This document shows, piece after piece, positions 5,732 through 12,254 of a stretch of 13,664 nucleotides of DNA. Positions within the stretch are counted from its first letter, which is position 1; each line of letters starts with the position of its first letter. Origin of the DNA: Chrysochromulina parva (lineage: Eukaryota; Haptophyta; Prymnesiales; Chrysochromulinaceae); the NCBI GenBank assembly GCA_002887195.1, contig PJAB01001558.1:1-13664 (forward strand). The letters are read 5' to 3'. Both the position numbers and the translations under genes were made by a program. The notes beneath the pieces are model-generated. The model worked only from the letters and a program-made list of their open reading frames with translations, did no database searches and was not told where the DNA came from.

Positions 5732-7780
5732 CACCCGCGTGTGCTGCATCATGGCCCTCCGGTCCGCAACGCGCCCCCGCATTCTTTCCCACGACCGCGC
5801 CACTCGCAACAGCAAGTTCCACAGAGCTCAGCTGTGCCTCCAGCAACGCGTGCTGGCCGCGCAGGCTGAGTAGCTCGCTCTGCAACACCAAGTTATGGGT
5901 TCGCAGCACATCATTTCCTTCATTTGCCCGTCGGAGTGCCTGCAGCTCTCCTAGCTGCACCGCCTTCTCATCACACGCGGCTGCATGCAGTCGGAGTGCC
6001 TCCATGCGCAGCGCTTCGCTCTGCTTCAGCTCCTCGGCCAAGCGCACAGCCCGCCGCGCCTCGAGCCGCTCGACGCGCACCTCATCCGTCAGCTGTGCCA
6101 CGTGCGCCCGGGACGCCTCGAGAGCTGTGGAAGCCGCCTGCAGCTCTGCGCTCAGTTCGGCGTTGCGGGGCTCGAGGGGCTGCAGAGCTATCACTTGGTG
6201 CGCGAGGGTGTTTGCTTGGACGAGGAGGGCCTCCTGGCCAGACTTCAGCGTGTCGATCGTCGCACGCGCCGCGACGAGCTCGGCTTGCATGCTCACGAGC
6301 CGCTCGTGCTCCGCCCGGAGCTCCCCTTGTAACGACTCTCCCTCCGCACGTGCGTGGATGGTCGCGAGGTCCGACTCGGCGCGGCGGGTCTGCTCCGTCT
6401 CGAGCTCGCTCGTCATCTCGTCGTGCTGTGCGCGGGCGCGGTCGAGCTCCCTTTCAAGCAGCTCCACGTGTTGGAACAGCATCGTGCGCTCGCCCTCGAG
6501 TTCCATGCCCGCACGCCGGCTCGCAAGCAGTAGCGCGTCGGTCTGCTCGCATGCATCTGCCGCCGTCTCAAGGGCCTCAACATGCTCTCGCGTCTGCTCA
6601 AGTCGGCGCGCCTCCTCGTCCGCCCACGTGTGCGTGAGCTTGTGCCACCAACGCCAGAGCGCTTGGCCCTCGATCTGCTTCGCCCTGCTCGGGGACCCAA
6701 GTGGCCTCCCGTCCACCTGCATGCAATGAGGGGGGCACGAAGCTAGCACTCAGCATGCAATGAGGGGATCCTTCAGCATGCTTGGGGACCCAAGTGGCCT
6801 CCCATTCACACCTGGTAGCTCCCGCCGCTGCCACGATGGGGCTGTTTGAAGAGGACGAGTTTGAGCGCGGCAAGCTCGCTTGTCAGCTCACTATGCGCCT
6901 CGATGAGGAACGGCGGCAGGCCAGCGAGCGCCGGCGCACTCCCCTTGGCCTCGGTGACGGCCTCGTACACCGCCTCAACCGCCTGCTGCCTCGTGATTGC
7001 ATGCGTCAGCACATCGTCCTGAGCGCCTCGTCCTGAGCGCTCCTGAGCGCCCTCATTGGCACCATCGGTTTCGTGGCCAAGCCGTCCATCGGCATGTGCC
7101 TCGAAGACCACACCCCAGCTCGAGCGCCTCGCATCCACACTCAGGCGCTGGAAGACCTCGGGCGGAGCCCGCCGGGTGCTGATCGGCGAGTGGTGAGCGC
7201 CTCGCTCCGCAGCCGCAGCCTGCCGTCGAGCAGCAACGATGCGCTCTTTCCACTCTGTGAAACGTTGCTGCTCTATTTCGGGGCTCCGGCGTGCTTTCCT
7301 TTGGCTCCCGGAGCCGAACGCGACGCTAGTTGGGGTGCTACGCTCCTGACGCACCGTGGGGCTGTTTGGGAGCTCAAGCGTGTTGCTGCATTCTCTGCTT
7401 TGCGAGGGCATGCGCGAGGGCGGATTGGGTGGGAACCCAGGGCTTGGGCGTTGCTTCGTGTCTGGACTGCCGGATTTGTGCCGCAGCTTGTTGAGGAGGG
7501 AATGTGCCGCAGACTCCCTGGTTGCCTGCGGGCTCTGGGATGCGTGGTCGTCATATGGGTCTTGCAAGTTCTCCGCAGCCCAGGTTCCATTGATCTCTCC
7601 CGAGTTCTCGGCGGCAGCGGCACGGGCGTGAGCTATAGTTCCTACCGCAGCTCTCGCGCGCTCGACAAGGGCCGAGGCGCTCTGGAGCGCGGCGGCATTG
7701 GCCTTGTCGCAGAAGATTCGTGGTTCTGCGTGCTCATTCGCGCGCGCCGCCGCGCTGCGCAGCCTGTGAGACTCCGCCAT
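5706..7780 (-). CDS. Large coiled-coil protein, two exons (7780-6812 and 6716-5706)
   Basis: ATG at 7780 has an A at -3. Exon 1 supplies 323 codons and exon 2 supplies 336 residues plus TAA, 659 residues in all. Exon 1 begins with an Ala-rich helical part (about 1-60). A Ser/Pro/Arg-rich, probably disordered stretch follows (about 70-200), with a charged segment RFTEWKERIVAARRQAAAAE. It ends in a hydrophobic helical block (LPPFLIEAHSELTSELAALK). Exon 2 starts VDGRPLGSPSRAKQIEGQ, then WHKLTHTWADEEARRLEQTR, and continues as near-unbroken coiled coil with a, d and e heptad Leu/Ala (ELLERELDRARAQHDEMTSE, LVSMQAELVAARATIDTLKS) almost to the end. This looks like a structural or tethering protein (centrosomal, basal-body or golgin style), but long coiled coils do not identify a family. 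The intron between the exons carries an unusual duplication. I do not recognise an ortholog. Confidence 0.75.
6687..6811. repeat. Tandem duplication spanning exon 2 start and intron 5' end
   Basis: An exact 20-nt word (GGGGACCC...GCCTCCC) occurs at 6691-6710, inside exon 2, and again at 6784-6803, inside the intron, offset 93 nt. Similarity extends a few bases each side: GCTCGGGG against GCTTGGGG, and GTCCAC against ATTCACAC. A second 15-nt repeat, GCATGCAATGAGGGG, lies inside the intron at 6719-6733 and 6753-6767, with a third partial copy (CAGCATGCTTGGGG) at 6774-6787. Confidence 0.8.
6717..6811 (-). other. Predicted 95-nt GT-AG intron made of duplicated exon sequence
   Basis: On the minus strand the donor is GAGCTACCAG|GTGTGAAT and the acceptor is CATTGCATGCAG|GTGGACGG, phase 0 at both ends. 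Exon 1 unspliced stops two codons into the intron (V then TGA), whereas splicing joins it in frame to 336 further residues. The first ~30 nt of the intron nearly match the first ~30 nt of exon 2. Confidence 0.7.
7017..7050. repeat. Three copies of TCCTGAGCGC inside the coiled-coil gene
   Basis: Copies lie at 7017-7026, 7031-7040 and 7041-7050, the last two directly adjacent. On the coding (minus) strand they give the local GAQERSGRGAQDD pattern. The spacing of 14 then 10 nt is not a multiple of three, so the copies are read in different frames, which points to recent slippage tolerated in a disordered linker. Confidence 0.55.
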
Positions 7781-8509
7781 CGTTACACGCTCAAAATAGA
7801 GACCCTGCTGGCGAAACTCAAAATAATTTGAGGACTCGGCTCGCTGACATGCATTTCACTTTGACTACCAGCTCCATGGACACATTGGTCACATGAGCGT
7901 GCCACTCGCACAGCCAGTATCACTGCTATATCACTGCACCACCACCAACAAAACAAAACCCAACCCAACTCCCCGTGCGGAAGGCGGGGCGGTTCGAACA
8001 GCAGGTTGTGGGGAGGTGGGATCTAGTTTTATACAGTCTCGTAAGACCCGAACGCACTCTATGGTTTCACCACCTGTAGGCACATGCGCCTATCATGTTC
8101 AGGTGAGCAAGTCTGACCCTTGTGATCACACCTTGGGTGCGTCTGATGTGCGCCCTCTCCAGAGCGCCAGGCAAGTGGCATCGTCCATCGTGCATCGAGA
8201 TGGGACCCGCGACCCGGCCGCGCGCGGCGCATGGGCATGTTTCTTGCTTGAGCATTGAGGTGCTATAGCGTATAGCGGGTGTATCATGTATCCGGGTCCC
8301 CAAAGTAAACTACACTACAGTAGTACGGTACCTCATTCAACGCACATGAGTTTACACATGAGTCAAAGTGAGAGAGAGTGCAGCCCACAGGGACTCACGA
8401 GCATGCTCACAAGGCGGATGAGACATCACACAGTCGTCCGACTCAGACACAAGGCGGACGTGAACTGCTTGCAGAGCACCTCCTCTGCCCTCTCTCCCCG
8501 CCCCATCAT
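7781..8509. other. Intergenic region without a recognisable gene
   Basis: It lies between the start of the coiled-coil gene (minus, 7780) and the 3' end of the STPG gene (minus, 8510). The left part is the presumed promoter of the coiled-coil gene and has AT-rich patches (CTCAAAATA at 7790-7798 and again CTCAAAATAA at 7817-7826) and an ATGCAT at about 7849. An A/C-rich low-complexity stretch runs about 7936-7976. Around 8340-8460 there are short near-repeats: ACACATGAGT-like words and ACAAGGCGGA at two places. No tRNA, other RNA gene or coherent frame is seen. Confidence 0.5.
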
Positions 8510-9448
8510 TCATACCTTCACCGAGCTCCGTGATGAGGTTGAGCGCGGCGTGCGTGAGCTTGGCGGCGTACGAGAGCTTGGGAGGAGTAGGCCGGAGCTT
8601 GGGAGGAGTAGGCCGTCGCGCTGCGCCACGTGCTCCTTACGCATCCGAATCTGGTCCTTGATGCGCGGGATGAGCTTCTCGTAATGGCCCGGCCCCAGAT
8701 CGGGGCTCGCGTCGCGAGCGTTGAAATTAGGCAGCGCGCGCTGCGGAGTAGTGGTGCCAAAGGGCGCCCTGACCTTGCTCATCCGGCGCATCTCGTCTCT
8801 ACAGTCGTCCAGGAGCGTTCCGTGGTTCTGCTCGTACGTCCCCGGACCGTTGACTGTCTCCGTCTGCGGCTTCTGACCGGACATGCCGCCACGCAGCGGG
8901 CCGAAGCGGTCGAGTTTGCCGTTGAAAGAGGCCCTCAATTGGGTATAGATGGCGACCTTTGGATTCGGTGAGTAGTGATCGGGGCCGGGAACAGCCGAGC
9001 GCGACTCAGGTCGCTGCAGCGAGGTTGATTCGAAGACGTTTCGGCTGCCGCCCAAATTCTTGTAGTACGCGTAATCGTACTGCGTGTGCGTGTTGTCATA
9101 GATGGCTCCCGGCGACGAGCTGCCAAAGAGGCTGGTGGCCAGCTCTCTCACCTCCGTTGAGTCAAAGGGCTTGCGTGTCTCCTTGCTCTGGCGAGTATTG
9201 CACATCGGGTTGGTGCCGGCGTCCTCGTACGTGTACGGGTTGTAAAGGCCTGGATCCATTTGCGGCGGCACATTCACCTGCACACCCTGCACTCGCTTGT
9301 CGCGGACCCACGCGTACTCGGCATCCGCCTTGTGAGGCGCGTAGCCGGAACGGCCCGACTCGTACATGCCGAAGCCGACGGGAACGCGCGGACGCCCGCC
9401 AGTGCTGCCGCCAGTGCTCGTCCATGACGACATGGCGATCGATTCCAT
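8510..9448 (-). CDS. Sperm-tail PG-rich (STPG/SHIPPO-type) repeat protein
   Basis: The first true ATG is at 9448 (MESIAMSSW...), with another at 9433; from 9448 the protein is 312 residues. It carries repeated Pro-Gly-x-x-Tyr motifs typical of SHIPPO/STPG proteins: DPGLYNPY (about 65-72), SPGAIYDN (112-119), VPGPDHYSP (153-161), NGPGTYEQ (200-207) and LGPGHYEK (251-258). Between them are short F/R/G-rich links (ASFNGKLDRFGPL, APFGTTTPQRALPNF) as in that family. Known members lie along ciliary and flagellar microtubules, some inside the doublet lumen, so an axonemal role is inferred. The C-terminal tail is Ser/Arg/Pro-rich and contains an in-frame 7-residue duplication. It is followed by no in-phase partner; the nearest upstream gene is the sulfotransferase ending at 9710, on the same strand. 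Confidence 0.82.
   Translation of the reverse strand: MESIAMSSWTSTGGSTGGRPRVPVGFGMYESGRSGYAPHKADAEYAWVRDKRVQGVQVNVPPQMDPGLYNPYTYEDAGTNPMCNTRQSKETRKPFDSTEVRELATSLFGSSSPGAIYDNTHTQYDYAYYKNLGGSRNVFESTSLQRPESRSAVPGPDHYSPNPKVAIYTQLRASFNGKLDRFGPLRGGMSGQKPQTETVNGPGTYEQNHGTLLDDCRDEMRRMSKVRAPFGTTTPQRALPNFNARDASPDLGPGHYEKLIPRIKDQIRMRKEHVAQRDGLLLPSSGLLLPSSRTPPSSRTPRSTSSRSSVKV
8574..8615. repeat. Exact 21-nt tandem duplication in the STPG gene
   Basis: Two adjacent identical copies (8574-8594 and 8595-8615) begin GAGCTTGGGAGGAG. Because 21 is divisible by three, the coding strand gains one extra GLLLPSS heptapeptide without a frame change. Identity of the copies suggests a recent event. Confidence 0.85.
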
Positions 9449-9709
9449 GGCGCCCGAGAGTCCCTCACAGGTGGGCTCCGGACGGACAGGGACGGGAGAC
9501 AAGGAAGGCGTTCGGTTTCATGGCACGCAAGAGTCGCAAGATTGGGAAAGCTGAGAATTGGGAAATGAATGGTTGCATGCCACGAAAGAGCATGGAAGAG
9601 CCGGAGCCGGTGAACTCAACCTCAAAGCTCCTTCTCCCCCTTCACCTTCTTTCTACATGTAGTACGAACAGAAGTAATTCCTACTCAAGCCCAACAACTC
9701 AAACTCCCA
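9449..9709. other. Short intergenic region upstream of the STPG gene
   Basis: About 260 bp separate the STPG start from the sulfotransferase stop on the same strand. It should hold the STPG promoter. GGCACGCAAGAG and GCCACGAAAGAG are similar words about 60 bp apart (near 9523 and 9580). No gene is supported. Confidence 0.4.
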
Positions 9710-10720
9710 CTATAAGCTCCTTCTCGTTTCACGCGCCCCATCAGCACAATGTCTCATCCACATTTCCGCGTCTTGCGAGTACACTTTGCGGATTCGCTCG
9801 CACGTACTCAAGGACCTGGGCTGGATGGCCAAGGTGGGTCCTGCTGCCTTGCCCTTGGCTTTGGGGTGCGGATCTCGCTGGCGGGACGACCTGTAGCCGT
9901 GCCACGACTTGTTATGCCGCCGGTTGCGTTGACGCATGCCCGTGAAAAAATTCCAGCTCGGCGCTTCTCCCTCCTGGCTGGTCGGAGCTCTGCCGTCGCG
10001 GCGTGGTGCGGCTCCGACCGTGCAGCCCGTCTGCCGTGCCAGAAAACGGTCGAGCTTCATTCCAAGCCCGTCGCGATCGAAGCAGACGAGCGACTCGGCT
10101 GGCCGCTGTATCGCTACAAAGAGCGCCTGTGGGTACAAGAAGATACGTGAGGGGCCCATGACGCGGCGATTGATGGCGTGCACGGCGCAATCGGCGTCTA
10201 GGCCGGCACAGCTCCCAAGGAGCTGTTCCACAAAATCGACAAGGCTCGAAAGGGTGTCGAAGGCGGTGCCCATCTCTTGAGCCGTCTCCTTGGCATCGCC
10301 ACGGGAGGTCAGCTCGTTGAGTACCGACTGGAATCGCTCACAAGGCTCGCGGAGCACGGTGAATGCCGAAGCGCCTGCGACCAGTGCGCTGGCGTTGCAC
10401 ACATCGTTCGCACAGCCACTTCCGTGGTCGTGGACGTGGATGTGCAAGCGACTCGTGTTGGTGCTCGAGCAAGGCAGCTCAAATTCATGTACGTCCGTGA
10501 TGCGGCGTGGCCGGCGTCTGGCGCCTGAGTGGTACGCTGTGAGCCGCTCGAGAAGCGCGCTTGAGCCCGTTTTGGGACTCCGGAAGTAATGGAGCATGGT
10601 GGGTGGCAGCTGTGATGTTGGAGTGCTCTGCCAGAGGTCGGTCATGCGGAAGCGCAAGAAAGGTGCGACCCAGTCGCGGGGCGCTCGCATAGGTAAGCCG
10701 CCTTCCCACCAGTCGCGCAT
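9710..10720 (-). CDS. PAPS-dependent sulfotransferase
   Basis: ATG at 10720 begins a 336-residue protein ending at TAG 9710-9712. Residues about 45-60, YFRSPKTGSSALLERL, match the 5'-phosphosulfate-binding loop of sulfotransferases (R-x-P-K-x-G-S/T-S/T). Residues about 122-137, VLREPCERFQSVLNEL, match the 3'-phosphate-binding motif (R-x-P-x-x-R-x-x-S). The C-terminal CERIRKVYSQDAEMW fits the closing helix of carbohydrate sulfotransferases (Sulfotransfer_2/3 type). The family moves sulfate from PAPS to sugar hydroxyls, usually in the Golgi, and sulfated polysaccharides are common in algae; the actual acceptor is unknown. No signal anchor is visible, so the true N-terminus may lie in an upstream exon. 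A basic, low-complexity stretch (about 245-300, rich in R, H, K and Q) sits between the core and the C-terminal helix and looks like a lineage-specific insertion. Confidence 0.82.
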   Translation of the reverse strand: MRDWWEGGLPMRAPRDWVAPFLRFRMTDLWQSTPTSQLPPTMLHYFRSPKTGSSALLERLTAYHSGARRRPRRITDVHEFELPCSSTNTSRLHIHVHDHGSGCANDVCNASALVAGASAFTVLREPCERFQSVLNELTSRGDAKETAQEMGTAFDTLSSLVDFVEQLLGSCAGLDADCAVHAINRRVMGPSRIFLYPQALFVAIQRPAESLVCFDRDGLGMKLDRFLARQTGCTVGAAPRRDGRAPTSQEGEAPSWNFFTGMRQRNRRHNKSWHGYRSSRQRDPHPKAKGKAAGPTLAIQPRSLSTCERIRKVYSQDAEMWMRHCADGARETRRSL

Positions 10721-11074
10721 ACGCGTCGACGCACAATGACGCGCGGAGTATTAGACGGGTCCGTGCCGGTGAAATAACAGACTTTGCCCCAAAAGGAAAC
10801 CGAGGTGCACTCTAGCTGAGGTCAATAGCCAACCGTGCCATAAAAATCGCTCCGAGCGTAATGTTCACGTATCACGATACAATTGTACGCGGGCCGTCCA
10901 TGAATTGAGGGTGTGTTGCCACAGACGCCAGACGCGTCCGATCTTTGGCGGAAGCGCGCGCGAGTGGCGCACCCTCTCCGCCCTTCACCCCCTCCCTGAA
11001 CAGGTAGTTCCCCGTTCGCAGCGCTCGGGACGGCGCCCAAACTCGTCGAAACGGCGTTTGGGGCCTCCACAGCG
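10721..11074. promoter_or_regulatory. Divergent intergenic region between the sulfotransferase and the DCX-like gene
   Basis: The two start codons face away from each other across about 350 bp, so both promoters should lie here. The middle (about 10770-10910) is AT-richer than its surroundings and contains GTATCACGATAC, a small inverted repeat (GTATC/GATAC, 2-nt loop), and CAATTG. No gene or RNA is seen. An unseen first exon of the sulfotransferase could also lie here. Confidence 0.45.
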
Positions 11075-11953
11075 ATGCCCCCAGCAGCAGCCGGCTCGAA
11101 GTCCGGCCTCTACTCGCAGTACGCGGCTGCGGCGCAGCCTCGGCCCGGTTCTCCGCAGCGCCGTGGCAACAGGAACGCGTCGGGCCACAAGACCACGCGC
11201 TCGGCCGTTCTGCGAGCTGCTGGCGTCAGGCTCTGCTGCTACCTCAATCAGGAGATGGACCGTGCGTCGTCAACAATCGTGCAGCTGCCGGCGGACTGCG
11301 ACACGCTAGAGGAGGTGATCCCGTACATCCAAAAGAAGCTACAGCTCGACAAGCGCATGCTCTTCGTTGCCGAGCTCTTCACGCCGACTGGTGATCTGAT
11401 TAACTCGTGGGATCAGCTTGTACAGGCCGCACAAACTGACACGCCGATCATCATCGGGTGCGGCGAGCCCTTCGACGCGATGCGCGTGCCCAACGCGCTC
11501 CTCGAGATGCACCTCAACGGTGGCGGCCGAAAGGCTGTCAAGCGCGTCACGCGGGAGCTCAAGGACAAGCGCCTCGCCGAGCGGCAAGACCGTGCGGAGA
11601 TGGTACGTCAGGCGGGGCACGGGGTCTTGCCGATTGCAGCGGCGAACGCGCGTGAGCAGAAAGTGGAGTCCAAGCACGAGACCGCCAATCTGATGCGCCA
11701 GCGGTACATGCAGGGCCTCGCGTACACACAGCAGCAGCAGCAGGAGTTACTCGACAGCGTCTATCAAAACGTGACGGCACAAAAGATGGAGGCGCAGGAG
11801 TCGAAGGCAACTCGGGCAGAGCAGGAGGCAGAGCGGCGCGAGCGGCTTCGCATGGAGAAAATCCAGCAGCAGGAGGAGCTCAAGAGGGCGCGCGAAGCAA
11901 CGATGGCCCTCGTGCGGAGGCAGCATGACGCAGCCCTTCAGCCCCTAAGGTGA
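11075..11953 (+). CDS. Doublecortin-like domain protein with C-terminal coiled coil
   Basis: ATG at 11075 (MPPAAAGSKSGLY) gives 292 residues with no intron. Residues about 50-134 look like a doublecortin (DCX) fold: VRLCCYLNQEMDRASSTIVQ, a helix LEEVIPYIQKKLQL, then VAELFTPTGDLINSWDQL and IIIGCGEPFD. The last two correspond to the family's 'LYTLDGxxV..LxDL' and 'YVaxGxExF' positions. The rest (about 140-285) is a charged helical coiled coil with QQQQQE and long Glu/Arg/Gln runs (AEQEAERRERLRMEKIQQQE). Known DCX domains bind microtubules and stabilise protofilament contacts; DCX plus coiled coil fits a ciliary or cortical microtubule protein. The basic N-terminal 45 residues could help tubulin binding. 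The DCX call rests on pattern, not a search. The gene lies 300 bp before the ADF-H gene on the same strand. Confidence 0.78.
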   Translation: MPPAAAGSKSGLYSQYAAAAQPRPGSPQRRGNRNASGHKTTRSAVLRAAGVRLCCYLNQEMDRASSTIVQLPADCDTLEEVIPYIQKKLQLDKRMLFVAELFTPTGDLINSWDQLVQAAQTDTPIIIGCGEPFDAMRVPNALLEMHLNGGGRKAVKRVTRELKDKRLAERQDRAEMVRQAGHGVLPIAAANAREQKVESKHETANLMRQRYMQGLAYTQQQQQELLDSVYQNVTAQKMEAQESKATRAEQEAERRERLRMEKIQQQEELKRAREATMALVRRQHDAALQPLR

Positions 11954-12254
11954 TGCGGCGAGACGATGTGGGGCGTGTGGCACGTTTATGGCGTATAAGC
12001 TGTAGAGCTCTCTATGCGCACAGGGAGCATGGAGCATGGCCAAGAGTGTCGTTTCCTCACAAGGGTGCCTGCGACGCTGCGAGGATTCCTGTGACTTTAA
12101 CTCCAATAACTGTGAGTGCCACATAACTGGCGCATCCGTACTCCGAAAGCAGTCTGCGCCCTCAAAGGTGTGTCTCCACGGGACCGGTGGTCGTGCGCCA
12201 TGCCGACATGGCAAATTAACGTGAACGTGAACTTCGAAAGTGACGAAACTTGCG
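11954..12254. other. Intergenic region before the ADF-H gene, with a possible small Cys-rich ORF
   Basis: It contains the 3' side of the DCX-like gene and the promoter of the ADF-H gene. The tandem AACGTGAACGTGAAC lies about 25 bp upstream of the ATG at 12255. A plus-strand ORF at 12036-12224 (62 residues, seven Cys including CLRRCEDSCDF and CEC) has an ATG but no recognised pattern and no coding support beyond its Cys content; I do not call it a gene. Confidence 0.4.

Noticed and set aside
5924..6729. Plus-strand frames rich in Ser/Ala/Arg opposite the coiled-coil gene
   Set aside because: They mirror the Glu/Ala/Leu codons of the minus-strand coiled coil and have no independent structure.
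7073..7831. Plus-strand 252-residue frame opposite exon 1 of the coiled-coil gene
   Set aside because: No recognisable domain. The minus-strand reading is supported by an in-frame splice to a long coiled coil.
7985..8020. GGTTCGAA word resembling a tRNA T-arm
   Set aside because: No matching A-box, acceptor stem or cloverleaf could be built around it.
9449..9502. Extending the STPG protein to 9502
   Set aside because: The codon there is TTG; the first ATG in frame is at 9448.
8959..9945. Plus-strand 328-residue frame across the STPG and sulfotransferase 3' regions
   Set aside because: It is Cys/Arg/Ser-rich, crosses two well-supported minus-strand genes and an intergenic region, and shows no motif.
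12036..12224. Small Cys-rich ORF (62 residues) between the DCX-like and ADF-H genes
   Set aside because: Seven Cys are suggestive of a secreted peptide, but there is no signal peptide, no known spacing pattern and no other support.
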